64,000 bases of DNA from Streptomyces sp. P3 (lineage in GTDB: Bacteria; Actinomycetota; Actinomycetes; Streptomycetales; Streptomycetaceae). The translations under genes were made by a program, and so were the position numbers. Location of the stretch: assembly GCF_003032475.1 (NCBI RefSeq), contig NZ_CP028369.1, positions 3,968,001-4,032,000 of the forward strand. The letters run 5' to 3'. Positions within the stretch are counted from its first letter, which is position 1. The number at the start of each line of letters is the position of its first letter. The notes beneath the pieces are model-generated. The model ran no database searches, was not told the DNA's origin, and saw nothing but the letters and a program-made list of their open reading frames with translations. Positions 27,218-36,129 of this stretch are shown here, piece after piece.

Positions 27218-27664
27218 ATGCGGCTGTTGCGATCCACCGACCTGGCGCTGCGCGTCCTGATGCGACTCGCGGTGACAGGCGAGAACCCGCAGGTCACCCC
27301 CACCACCCGGGAGGTGGCCGCGGCGATGCAGGTGCCCTACACCCACGCGGCGAAGGTCGTCGCCGAGCTCCAGCACATGGGGCTGCTCGAGGCCCGGCGC
27401 GGCCGGGGCGGCGGCCTCGCCCTCACCGGACCGGGCCGCGCGGCGTCCGTGGGCGCGGTCGTCCGCGCCTTCGAGGGGGACGGCGACGTCGTCGACTGTG
27501 AGGGCGGGCCGGCCCCCTGCCCCCTGAGCTCGGCCTGCCGTCTGCGAGGCGCTCTGCGCCGGGCCCAGGAGGCGTTCTACCGGTCCCTGGACCCGCTCAC
27601 GCTCGCGGACCTCGTGACGGAGCCGACGGGCCCGCTGCTGCTGGGGATTCCGGGACGGGCCTGA
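27218..27664 (+). CDS. nsrR: NsrR, nitric-oxide-sensing Rrf2-family repressor
   Basis: A 148-residue regulator. The N-terminal winged helix is LLRSTDLALRVLMRLA, then TREVAAAMQVPYTHAAKVV as recognition region. The iron-sulphur cluster ligands are visible: three Cys in VDCEGGPAPCPLSSACRL near residues 93-106 (spacing C-x6-C-x5-C; NsrR is usually C-x5-C-x5-C or longer). Nitric oxide destroys the cluster and relieves repression. It converges on hmp, the flavohaemoglobin gene, and both promoters carry NsrR-type boxes. Confidence 0.9.
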   Translation: MRLLRSTDLALRVLMRLAVTGENPQVTPTTREVAAAMQVPYTHAAKVVAELQHMGLLEARRGRGGGLALTGPGRAASVGAVVRAFEGDGDVVDCEGGPAPCPLSSACRLRGALRRAQEAFYRSLDPLTLADLVTEPTGPLLLGIPGRA

Positions 27665-27729
27665 CCCGCGCGGCGCCCCGGGCGGGCCCTCGCCGTGGGC
27701 CGCGCCCCGGGCCGCCGCCGGCCGCGGCG

Positions 27730-28950
27730 TCAGCTCGCCGTCGCCAGCCACAGGTCGGGGCCGAACACCTCGTAGTGGACGTCCGCGGGGGCGACGCCCT
27801 TCTCGATCAGCTGCGCCCGCACCGCGCGCATGAAGGGGAGCGGGCCACACAGGTACGCGCGCGTGCCGGGCGCGACGGGCACGTCGGTGAGGTCGGCCAG
27901 CCCGGTCCGGGCGCCCGCCGGGGCCTGTCGCTCGTACCAGAGGTGCACGGAGGCGTCCGGCAGCTTCGCCGCGTGGGTCTCGTGGTCCGCGCGCAGGGCG
28001 TGGTGCGCGGGGGAGCGGTCCGCGTGGACGACGGTGACGGGCGCCTCGTACCCGACGGCGGCGAGGTGGGCCAGCATGGCGACGATCGGGGTGACACCGA
28101 TGCCGGCCGAGGCCAGCAGCAGCGGGGCGCCGTCGGCGTCGTCGAGGACCAGGTCGCCGTACGGCTCGGAGAGCTCCAGCACGTCGCCTTCCCGCACGTG
28201 CGCGTGAAGGTGCTGGGAGACCTCGCCTTCGGGGGTGAGCACGCCCGACGCGGTCGTCTCGCCGCCGGCCACGCGCTTGACGCTGATCTGCCGCAGCTGC
28301 GCGTCCGGTGCCCCCGAGAGGCTGTACTGGCGTATCTGGCGGGCTCCGTCGGCGAGCCGGGTGCGCACGGACACGTACTGGCCCGCACGGAACTCCCGGA
28401 CGGGCGCCCCGTCCCGCGGCCGCAGCCGGAAGGTGACCACGTCCGCGGTCTCCTCGAAGCGCTCCACGACCTCCCACTCCCGCCAGGGCCGGGCCCCCGG
28501 GCCGCCGTCCCGCTCCTCGAGCAGCCGCCGCTCGACGGCGATCAGCGCGTTGGCCATCAGCCAGTAGACCTCGTCCCAGGCGGCCGCCACCTCGGGAGTG
28601 ACCGCTTCGCCGAGGACGTCCGCTATGGCGGCGAAGAGGTGCTCGTGGACGACCGGGTACTGCTCGGGCGCGACGCCCAGCGAGGCGTGCTTGTGGGCGA
28701 TCCGGCCGAGCATCGCGTCGGGACGGTCCCCGGGGTGGTCGACGAGGTGTCGCGCGAAGGCGGCGATGGAACCGGCCAGGGCCTGGCGCTGCGTGCCGGC
28801 CGCCTGGTTGCCCCGGTTGAACAGGTCGCGCAGCAGCTCGGGGTGGGCGGCGAAGAGGCCGGCGTAGAACCGCTCGGTGATGTCGCCGATGGCCGCGCCC
28901 ACCACGGGAAGGGTGGCGCGGACGGTGGCTGCGGACTGTTCGGACAGCAT
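27730..28950 (-). CDS. hmp: Flavohaemoglobin, nitric oxide dioxygenase
   Basis: A 406-residue three-domain protein. The globin domain (1-135) has the proximal His in RIAHKHASLGV near 85 and VYWLMANALI near 128. The FAD domain follows with RQYSLSGAPDA near 205, and the NAD domain with LLASAGIGVTPIVAML near 275 and YLCGPLPFMRAV near 365. It oxidises NO to nitrate using O2 and NADH. Downstream lies nsrR in the opposite direction, and the promoter carries a near-consensus NsrR box. Confidence 0.95.
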   Translation of the reverse strand: MLSEQSAATVRATLPVVGAAIGDITERFYAGLFAAHPELLRDLFNRGNQAAGTQRQALAGSIAAFARHLVDHPGDRPDAMLGRIAHKHASLGVAPEQYPVVHEHLFAAIADVLGEAVTPEVAAAWDEVYWLMANALIAVERRLLEERDGGPGARPWREWEVVERFEETADVVTFRLRPRDGAPVREFRAGQYVSVRTRLADGARQIRQYSLSGAPDAQLRQISVKRVAGGETTASGVLTPEGEVSQHLHAHVREGDVLELSEPYGDLVLDDADGAPLLLASAGIGVTPIVAMLAHLAAVGYEAPVTVVHADRSPAHHALRADHETHAAKLPDASVHLWYERQAPAGARTGLADLTDVPVAPGTRAYLCGPLPFMRAVRAQLIEKGVAPADVHYEVFGPDLWLATAS

Positions 28951-29303
28951 CGGGGCTCCTCGAGCTCACGGGGCATGGGGCATGGGCCACAGGGCCATGG
29001 GGCGGTCGCGGGGTTCGTCCCGTGCGGCCGTTCGGCACCCTAGTTAAAGTTGCATTTGAGATGCAAATTAAGCGGAGAGGCGGACGGAGGGGGTCGGGCA
29101 TTACGGATACCGGTCGGAGCAGGCAAGATGGGCGGCAGAGCAGGACACCCGCCGGACACGAGGCGTTCAGGTCCGGGTCGCCGAGGCGATCATGGTCGGC
29201 AACGCGCCCGAAACGGGGATGTGGTCTGATGCTCAGGTGCCCGACCGCCGCTCCCCGGGACCGGAGGCAGGCGGCCTGACCAGCAAGGATGGGGAAGCGG
29301 AAG
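28951..29303. other. 353-bp divergent promoter region between hmp and the glutamine synthetase-like gene
   Basis: The region holds the NsrR box of hmp (29047-29069) and the leader of the glutamine synthetase-like gene. Near 28970-29000 the triplet-like GGGGCATGGGGCATGGGCCACAGGGCCATGGGG shows short GGGGCATG repeats in the hmp leader. No convincing gene lies here; short plus-strand frames from 29192 lack coding character. I see no clear GlnR operator on the glnA2 side. Confidence 0.5.
29047..29069. promoter_or_regulatory. NsrR box upstream of hmp
   Basis: A 23-bp 11-1-11 element, AAGTTGCATTT-G-AGATGCAAATT, with perfect TTGCAT/ATGCAA inverted arms. It agrees closely with the general NsrR consensus RAGATGYATTTNAAATRCATCTY. 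It is an AT-rich island in very GC-rich surroundings and lies about 100 bp upstream of the hmp start. Confidence 0.78.
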
Positions 29304-30665
29304 ATGGACAAGCAGCAGGAGTTCGTGCTCCGGACGTTGGAGGAGCGCGACATCCGGTTCGTACGGCTGTGGTTCACGGACGTGCTGGGCTTCCTCAAGT
29401 CCGTCGCCGTGGCCCCCGCCGAGCTCGAGCAGGCCTTCGACGAGGGCATCGGCTTCGACGGCTCCGCGATCGAGGGCTTCGCCCGGGTCTACGAGTCCGA
29501 CATGATCGCCAAGCCGGACCCCTCCACCTTCCAGGTACTGCCCTGGCGCGCGGAGGCCCCCGGCACCGCCCGCATGTTCTGCGACATCCTCATGCCGGAC
29601 GGCTCCCCGTCCTTCGCCGACCCGCGCTACGTCCTCAAGCGGGCCCTCGCCCGCGCCTCCGACCTGGGCTTCACGTTCTACACCCACCCGGAGATCGAGT
29701 TCTTCCTGCTGAAGGACAAGCCGACCGACGGCTCCCGCCCGACCCCGGCCGACAACTCCGGCTACTTCGACCACACCCCGCACAACATCGGCATGGACTT
29801 CCGCCGCCAGGCGATCACCATGCTCGAGTCGATGGGCATCTCGGTCGAGTTCTCCCACCACGAGGGCGCCCCCGGCCAGCAGGAGATCGACCTGCGCTAC
29901 GCCGACGCGCTCTCCACGGCCGACAACATCATGACCTTCCGCCTGGTGATGAAGCAGGTCGCGCTGGAGCAGGGCGTCCAGGCGACCTTCATGCCGAAGC
30001 CGTTCAGCGAGCACCCCGGCTCCGGCATGCACACCCACCTCTCCCTCTTCGAGGGCGACCGCAACGCGTTCTACGAGTCCGGCGCGGAGTACCAGCTGTC
30101 CAAGGTCGGCCGGTCCTTCATCGCGGGCCTGCTGAAGCACGCCGCCGAGATCGCCGCCGTCACCAACCAGTGGGTCAACTCCTACAAGCGCATCTGGGGC
30201 GGCTCCGAGCGCACCGCCGGCGCCGGCGGCGAGGCGCCGTCCTACATCTGCTGGGGGCACAACAACCGCTCCGCCCTGGTGCGCGTGCCGATGTACAAGC
30301 CCGGCAAGACCGGCTCCGCGCGCATCGAGGTCCGCTCCCTCGACACCGGCGCCAACCCGTACCTCGCCTACGCCATGCTGCTCGCCGCCGGCCTCAAGGG
30401 CGTCGAGGAGGGCTACGAGCTCCCGCCGGGCGCCGAGGACGACGTCTGGGCGCTGTCGGACGCCGAGCGTCGCGCCATGGGCATCGAACCCCTCCCGCAG
30501 AACCTCGGCGAGGCCCTGACCCTGATGGACCGCAGCGACCTCGTCGCCGAGACCCTGGGCGAGCACGTCTTCGACTTCTTCCTGCGCAACAAGCGCCAGG
30601 AATGGGAGGAGTACCGCTCCGAGGTCACCGCCTTCGAACTGCGCAAGAACCTGCCGGTGCTGTAG
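29304..30665 (+). CDS. glnA2: Glutamine synthetase-like enzyme, GlnA2 type (gamma-glutamylpolyamine synthetase)
   Basis: A 453-residue type I glutamine synthetase fold. Visible are DGSAIEGF near 50, the metal-binding HPEIEFFL near 125, EGAPGQQEIDLRY, GSGMHTHLSLF near 235, and NRSALVRVP. The loop carrying the adenylylated Tyr of GSI-beta enzymes (NLYDLP) reads DVWALS here (Trp at 382), so GlnE should not modify it. It matches S. coelicolor GlnA2 (SCO2241, from memory), reported to gamma-glutamylate polyamines rather than make glutamine. ATG 29304 is preferred; ATG 29289 would add five residues. It is divergent from hmp. Confidence 0.88.
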   Translation: MDKQQEFVLRTLEERDIRFVRLWFTDVLGFLKSVAVAPAELEQAFDEGIGFDGSAIEGFARVYESDMIAKPDPSTFQVLPWRAEAPGTARMFCDILMPDGSPSFADPRYVLKRALARASDLGFTFYTHPEIEFFLLKDKPTDGSRPTPADNSGYFDHTPHNIGMDFRRQAITMLESMGISVEFSHHEGAPGQQEIDLRYADALSTADNIMTFRLVMKQVALEQGVQATFMPKPFSEHPGSGMHTHLSLFEGDRNAFYESGAEYQLSKVGRSFIAGLLKHAAEIAAVTNQWVNSYKRIWGGSERTAGAGGEAPSYICWGHNNRSALVRVPMYKPGKTGSARIEVRSLDTGANPYLAYAMLLAAGLKGVEEGYELPPGAEDDVWALSDAERRAMGIEPLPQNLGEALTLMDRSDLVAETLGEHVFDFFLRNKRQEWEEYRSEVTAFELRKNLPVL

Positions 30666-30893
30666 CCGCAGGCCAGGGCGGGTTCGCTGCTGTATGACGC
30701 TGTGGGGCCGACGGTCGTGGACCGTCGGTCCCGCGGTGTCTCACCGCCCTGGGCCGTCCGCGGGCGGTCCCGCCCCGGAACGGCGCCCGCGTGCCGGCAG
30801 ACGTTCGTCCGGATACGGTTCCTCACGCGTCGCCGGCCCTCGCCGCACCGCCGGGCAGGCCCGCGGCCACCGGCGGTCTGGGCCCGGTCGGTC

Positions 30894-31328
30894 CTACTGC
30901 GCGGCCGGTTTCGCCAGGACCTGGTGGAGCGGCTCCGTCTCGCGGCGGCGGTACTCCTGGATCGCCCAGCCGTTGCCGTCGGGATCCTTGAAGTACATGA
31001 AGGTCGCGCCGTCCTGCGGGGCGAACTGCTGGGGCTCGGTGACGTCCAGGCCCCGGGCGGTCAGCTCCTCGTACGCCGCCTTCGCGTCCGTGACACAGAG
31101 CTGCATACCGTGGTACGTCCCCGGCCGCGGGGTGCCCGTCGGGACCTGGAGGCCGTCCACCAGGGCGATCGAACAGCCCGAGCCGGGCGGGGTGAGCTGC
31201 ACGATCCGCACGCCCTCCATCACCTCGCCGTCGAGATCGACGTGGAAGCCCACCCTGTCGCGGTAGAACTCCTTGGCCCGGTCCACGTCCGACACCGGCA
31301 GCAGGATTACTTCGAGGGTCATGTCCAT
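30894..31328 (-). CDS. VOC (glyoxalase/bleomycin-resistance fold) family protein
   Basis: A 144-residue protein made of two beta-alpha-beta-beta-beta modules: LEVILLPVSDVDRAKEFYRD at the start and YFKDPDGNGWAIQEYRR in the second module. Family metal ligands (His or Glu) may be Glu5 and the Glu in IQEY. Substrate is unknown; members range from glyoxalases to antibiotic-binding proteins. GGGAG precedes ATG 31328; a second ATG two codons on is possible. It is divergent from glnE, with about 150 bp between. Confidence 0.85.
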   Translation of the reverse strand: MDMTLEVILLPVSDVDRAKEFYRDRVGFHVDLDGEVMEGVRIVQLTPPGSGCSIALVDGLQVPTGTPRPGTYHGMQLCVTDAKAAYEELTARGLDVTEPQQFAPQDGATFMYFKDPDGNGWAIQEYRRRETEPLHQVLAKPAAQ

Positions 31329-31480
31329 GGGGTGACTCCCTTGTCGTCCCTGTGTACGACGCCCCGCGGGCGGTCGCGGCACGCCGTTCCCCACAGAACC
31401 CGAAACCGGGCCGGAGCGCCACCGTGGGGCGAGGGTTACGCTCGACTCCGGACGACCTTGATCGCACGAGGAGGCCTTCG

Positions 31481-34477
31481 ATGATGGCGCCGGGGCGCAG
31501 AAGCAGCACCTTCACTCGGCTGTTGCGGCACGGCTTCACCGATCCCTCCGCCGCCGAGCGGCTGCTGGACGGGCCCGAGCTGTCCCCGGTGCGCAACGAC
31601 CCCTTTCTGCTGGAGGCGCTGGCCGCCACCGCCGACCCCGACCTCGCGCTGCGCGGTCTCGTCGGGCTGGTGGAGGCCCAGTCCGGGCCCTCCGCGAGAC
31701 GCGAACTGCTCGACACCCTGATCGCCGCCAAACCCCTGCGGGACCGGCTGCTGGGAGTGCTGGGGGCGTCCGCCGCCCTCGCCGACCACCTCGCCCGGCA
31801 TCCGCGGGACTGGGAGGCGCTGGTCACCTACGAGCCCCGGGACCTGCACCCCGGCGTGGAGGAGTTCGAGCGCGGCCTCGCCGAGGCCGCCGACCCGGTG
31901 TCGCTGCGCGTCTCCTACCGGCGCTGCCTGCTGTCCATCGCGGCCCGCGACGTGTGCGGGACGACCGACGTCGCCGAGACCGCCGCCGAGCTCGCCGACC
32001 TCGCCACCGCCACCCTGCGGGCCGCCCTCGGCCTGGCCCGCGCCGCCGCCCCCGAAGACGCCGCGCTGTGCCGCCTCGCCGTGATCGCGATGGGCAAGTG
32101 CGGCGGCCACGAGCTGAACTACGTGTCCGACGTGGACGTCATCTTCGTGGGCGAGGCCGTCGACGGGGCCGACGAGGCCAAGGCGATGCGGGCCGCCACC
32201 AAACTCGCCTCGCACATGATGCGGATCTGCTCCGAGACCACCGTGGAAGGGTCCATCTGGCCCGTCGACGCCAACCTGCGGCCCGAGGGGCGCAACGGCC
32301 CGCTGGTGCGGACCCTCAGCAGCCACCTCGCCTACTACCAGCGGTGGGCCAAGACCTGGGAGTTCCAGGCCCTGCTCAAGGCGCGGCCGGTGGCCGGGGA
32401 CCTCGACCTGGGCGCCGACTACGTCGCCGCCGTCGAGCCGATGGTGTGGAAGGCCGCCGAGCGGGAGAACTTCGTCGTCGACGTGCAGAACATGCGGCGC
32501 AGGGTCGTCGAGAACATCCCGGTCTCCGAGGTCGAGCGCGAACTCAAACTCGGGCCCGGCGGACTGCGGGACGTCGAGTTCGCCGTCCAGCTGCTGCAAC
32601 TGGTGCACGGGCGCGCCGACGCCTCGCTGCGCAGCGGGACCACGCTCGACGCCCTGCAGGCGCTCGCCACGGGCGGCTACGTCGGGCGCGCCGACGCGGT
32701 CCAGCTCGACGCCGCTTACCGCTTCCTGCGTTCCATGGAGCACCGCATCCAGCTCTACCGGCTGCGGCGGACCCATCTGGTCCCCGAGGACGAGACCGAC
32801 CTGCGGCGGCTCGGCCGCTCCCTCGGCCTGCGCACCGACCCGGTCGCCGAGCTCGGCCGGGAATGGAAGCGCCACGCGTCCGTCGTACGGCGGCTGCACG
32901 AGAAGCTGTTCTACCGGCCGCTGCTCGACGCGGTGGCCCAACTAGCCCCGGGCGAGACCCGGTTGAGTGCGGAGGCGGCCCGCGAGCGACTCGTCGCGCT
33001 CGGCTACGCCGATCCCGCCGCCGCACTGCGCCACCTGGAGGCGCTGGCCTCCGGCGTCACCCGCAAGGCCGCCATCCAACGCACCCTGCTGCCCGTCCTG
33101 CTGGGATGGTTCGCCGACTCCGCCGACCCGGACGCGGGCCTGCTCAACTTCCGCAAGGTCTCCGACGCCCTGGGCAAGACCCCCTGGTACCTGCGGTTGT
33201 TGCGGGACGAGGGAGCCGCGGCGGAGAACCTCGCCCGGGTGCTGTCCGCCGGGCGGCTCGCCCCCGACCTGCTGATGCGCGCGCCGGAGGCGGTGGCGCT
33301 GCTCGGCGACGGCGACGGCGGTGGTCTCGAACCGCGCGGCCGCGCGCTGCTGGAACAGGAGATCCTCGCGGCGGTGCGGCGGGCCGACGGGGCCGTGCAG
33401 GCCGTCGCCGCCGCACGCGGGGTCCGCCGGCGCGAGCTGTTCCGCATCGCCGCCGCGGACATCGTCGGCTCCTACGGCACCGAGGCGCAGCCCGTCGAGG
33501 CCGACCAGGGAGCTCTCGTGGACCTGGTCGGCGGCGCCGTGTCCGACCTCACCGCCGCCACCCTGTCCGGCACCCTGCGTGCCGTCGTCCGCGAGGGCTG
33601 GGGCGACACCCTCCCCACCCGCTTCGCTGTCATCGGTATGGGGCGCTTCGGCGGCCACGAACTGGGCTACGGCTCCGATGCGGACGTCCTGTTCGTCCAC
33701 GAGCCCCGGGAGGGCGTCGACGAGCGGGAGGCCGCAGAGGCAGCCAACAAGGTCGTCTCCGAGATGCGCCGGCTCCTGCAGATCCCCAGCGCCGACCCAC
33801 CGCTGCTCGTCGACGCCGACCTGCGTCCGGAGGGCAAGTCCGGGCCGCTCGTACGCACGGTGAAGTCCTACGCGGCCTATTACCGGCGGTGGTCGCTGGG
33901 GTGGGAGTCGCAGGCGCTGCTGCGCGCCGAAGTCGTCGCGGGGGACGAGGAGCTGGGGAGCAGGTTCCTCGAGCTCGCCGACCCCCTGCGGTATCCGGCG
34001 GGCGGGCTCACGGAGGAGGCCGTGCGGGAGATCCGGCGGCTGAAGGCGCGGATGGAGTCGGAGCGGCTGCCCCGGGGCGCCGACCCCAAGCTGCACACCA
34101 AGCTCGGCCCGGGCGGCCTGTCCGACGTCGAGTGGACGGTGCAGCTGATCCAGATGCGGCACGGTGCGACGCATCCGGGGCTGCGGACCACCCGCACCCG
34201 GCAGGCGCTCACCGCGGCCCGCCACGCCGGCCTCATCCCGCCGGAGGAGGCGGCGACGCTGGACGAGGCGTGGGTGCTGGCCACGCGGGTGCGCAACGCG
34301 GTGATGCTGGTGCGCGGCCGGGCCGGCGACACGTTCCCCTCCGCCCCGCGCGAACTGGTCGCGGTGGGCCGGTACCTCGGCTACGGCCCCGGACGCGTCG
34401 GCGACATGCTCGACGACTACCGGCGTACCGCCCGCCGGGCCCGGACCGTGGTGGACGAGCTGTTCTACGCGGGCTGA
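31481..34477 (+). CDS. glnE: Bifunctional glutamine synthetase adenylyltransferase/deadenylase
   Basis: A 998-residue protein with two nucleotidyltransferase domains. The first has AMGKCGGHELNYVSDVDVIF near residue 202 (deadenylase half) and the second GMGRFGGHELGYGSDADVLF near 718 (adenylylating half). Both keep the Gly-x6-Asp-x-Asp metal site. GPGGLRDVEF and GPGGLSDVEW occur as matching downstream motifs. It adjusts the activity of GlnA by adding or removing AMP in response to nitrogen status. GAGGAGG ends 6-7 nt before ATG 31481. glnA itself is not in this window. Confidence 0.95.
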   Translation: MMAPGRRSSTFTRLLRHGFTDPSAAERLLDGPELSPVRNDPFLLEALAATADPDLALRGLVGLVEAQSGPSARRELLDTLIAAKPLRDRLLGVLGASAALADHLARHPRDWEALVTYEPRDLHPGVEEFERGLAEAADPVSLRVSYRRCLLSIAARDVCGTTDVAETAAELADLATATLRAALGLARAAAPEDAALCRLAVIAMGKCGGHELNYVSDVDVIFVGEAVDGADEAKAMRAATKLASHMMRICSETTVEGSIWPVDANLRPEGRNGPLVRTLSSHLAYYQRWAKTWEFQALLKARPVAGDLDLGADYVAAVEPMVWKAAERENFVVDVQNMRRRVVENIPVSEVERELKLGPGGLRDVEFAVQLLQLVHGRADASLRSGTTLDALQALATGGYVGRADAVQLDAAYRFLRSMEHRIQLYRLRRTHLVPEDETDLRRLGRSLGLRTDPVAELGREWKRHASVVRRLHEKLFYRPLLDAVAQLAPGETRLSAEAARERLVALGYADPAAALRHLEALASGVTRKAAIQRTLLPVLLGWFADSADPDAGLLNFRKVSDALGKTPWYLRLLRDEGAAAENLARVLSAGRLAPDLLMRAPEAVALLGDGDGGGLEPRGRALLEQEILAAVRRADGAVQAVAAARGVRRRELFRIAAADIVGSYGTEAQPVEADQGALVDLVGGAVSDLTAATLSGTLRAVVREGWGDTLPTRFAVIGMGRFGGHELGYGSDADVLFVHEPREGVDEREAAEAANKVVSEMRRLLQIPSADPPLLVDADLRPEGKSGPLVRTVKSYAAYYRRWSLGWESQALLRAEVVAGDEELGSRFLELADPLRYPAGGLTEEAVREIRRLKARMESERLPRGADPKLHTKLGPGGLSDVEWTVQLIQMRHGATHPGLRTTRTRQALTAARHAGLIPPEEAATLDEAWVLATRVRNAVMLVRGRAGDTFPSAPRELVAVGRYLGYGPGRVGDMLDDYRRTARRARTVVDELFYAG

Positions 34478-34765
34478 CCCGGCTCCGGCCGGTCCCGTGG
34501 GCGGTTTGCGTGGTCGTGGTCGGGTCCGGGGTCGGGGGCGGCGGGTCGCTCGTGGCGGCGACGCGACCCGCTCGCGGGCGTCTCCGGCGGGATGCCGGGC
34601 GGCTCTGCCGATGCGGGATGCGGGACGCGCGGTGTCCCCGGGGGTCGCGAGGGGCACGTTCGGCGGCCGGGTGGGGTTTGTGGACGACGGCGGGGCGAGC
34701 GGGGGACTCCGGCCGGGAGGGGCGGGGGACGACGGCCGGTGGTTGGGCGCGGACGACGGGCCGGC

Positions 34766-35854
34766 TCAGCTGTCCGTGCGGCTGCCGGCCGACCACACGC
34801 CCGGAGGGCCGCCCGGCGTGCGCACGTCAGGAAGGTCGCCCGGCGTGCGCGTGTCCGGGGAGCCGTTCCGCTGTCGTGTGCCGCCGGGGGTCCGGTCCGG
34901 GGTGCGCGCCGCGGGGGAGCCGCCGGGCGTTCGGGGGTCGGGGGAGCCCGCGGAGTCGCGCGGTGTCGTGGCCTTGTGGACGTGCCAGGGGCGCCGTCGT
35001 CGTCGCGCGGCCCGGAGGCCGTCCCGCCGCGTGTGGGGGACGGTCCTCGGCAGGGCGTACGGCAGGGCGCCGTACCAGAGGCCGGCCACGGTGAAGCCGA
35101 AGGCGAGGCAGAGGAGGCCGCCGACCGCGTCCAGCCAGAAGTGGTTGGCGGTGGCCACGATGACCACCAGGGTCGCCATCGGATAGAGCAGGCCGAGGAC
35201 GCGCACCCAGGGAAGCCGGGCCAGGGCGAACACGGTCAGGCCGCACCACAGGGACCAGCCGATGTGCATGGACGGCATGGCGGCGTACTGGTTCGACATG
35301 TGTTTGAGGTCGCCGGACGCCATCGACCCCCATGTCCGGTGGACCATCACCGTGTCGACGAAGCCGCCGCGCGGCATCAGACGTGGGGGCGCCAACGGGT
35401 ACAGGTAGTAGCCGGCCAGGGCCACTGCCGTGGTGGCGAACAGGACCAGGCGGGTCGCCGCGTAGCGGCCCGGGTGGCTGTGGTAGAGCCACACCAGGAC
35501 GACCAGCGTGACGACGAAGTGCAGCGTCGCGTAGTAGTAGTTCATGCTCACGATGAGCCAGGTCACCGAGTTCACCGCGTGGTTGACGGACTCCTCCACG
35601 GCGATGCCGAGACCGTGCTCGGCCCGCCAGATCCAGTCGGTGTTGCGCAACGCTTCGGAACGCTGTTCCGGGACCGCGTTGCGCACGAGGGAGTACACCC
35701 AGTAACTCACCGCGATGAGAAGGATCTCGAACCAGAGGCGCGGTCGGCGGGGGCTGCGGACGTGAACGAGACGACGACGCCGGGTCCGGGCCGTGACGGC
35801 CTGCGGAAGGGCCTGGTCGCGGCCTTCCAGTGGCGTCACAGTCGATTCACCCAT
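34766..35854 (-). CDS. PAP2-family membrane phosphatase/inositol phosphotransferase-like protein
   Basis: A 362-residue protein with five or six transmembrane helices between residues 40 and 255. PAP2 catalytic motifs are present: AAMPSMHIGWSLW near 195 (the Ser-x-His motif) and ATANHFWLDAVGG near 240 (His and Asp). The YHSHPGRYAATRL loop gives the first motif region. This version resembles the Aur1/inositol-phosphorylceramide-synthase-like branch. The C-terminal 90 residues are a disordered basic/Pro tail with RTPGG-type repeats, and the matching DNA repeats GCCCGGCGTGCGC near 34810-34850. Confidence 0.83.
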   Translation of the reverse strand: MGESTVTPLEGRDQALPQAVTARTRRRRLVHVRSPRRPRLWFEILLIAVSYWVYSLVRNAVPEQRSEALRNTDWIWRAEHGLGIAVEESVNHAVNSVTWLIVSMNYYYATLHFVVTLVVLVWLYHSHPGRYAATRLVLFATTAVALAGYYLYPLAPPRLMPRGGFVDTVMVHRTWGSMASGDLKHMSNQYAAMPSMHIGWSLWCGLTVFALARLPWVRVLGLLYPMATLVVIVATANHFWLDAVGGLLCLAFGFTVAGLWYGALPYALPRTVPHTRRDGLRAARRRRRPWHVHKATTPRDSAGSPDPRTPGGSPAARTPDRTPGGTRQRNGSPDTRTPGDLPDVRTPGGPPGVWSAGSRTDS

Positions 35855-36072
35855 GGACCCAAAGTCTGCCAGAAAAGACCTCTTTGTCCGATCATCCCGC
35901 GGTCGGGTCAGTTTTGCACGCCTTGGGGCGATGGACGCCCTTCATCTTTTCCCGGTGCGCGGGAGAGGCTTCCGGGTTCCCGGAGCCTGGGGCGATCGCA
36001 TCCGCGGAGGGTTCTCGTCCTAGCGTGATCGGCTGCCCCACCCGCTGCGGACGGCTACGCTCGGTGAGGGCC

Positions 36073-36096
36073 GGCAACCGATTTCGCCCGGTTGCC
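36073..36096 (-). terminator. Hairpin terminator of malR
   Basis: GGCAACCG (36073-36080) pairs with CGGTTGCC (36089-36096) around an 8-base loop, 34 nt beyond the malR stop codon. The rest of the 35855-36129 interval is the PAP2 promoter region, AT-richer than its surroundings, with no further gene. Confidence 0.6.
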
Positions 36097-36129
36097 GCCA
36101 GGTCGCGTCAGAGGCCGTCGAAACACGCC

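Noticed and set aside
34478..34765. Possible small gene between glnE and the PAP2 gene
   Set aside because: Open frames in this 288-bp interval are extensions of shadows with no start context; only GC-rich low-complexity sequence is seen.
31954..35094. 1046-codon plus-strand frame overlapping glnE
   Set aside because: It is a shifted frame of glnE with an Arg/Ala/Gly-dominated translation. glnE itself shows both nucleotidyltransferase motifs in the other frame.
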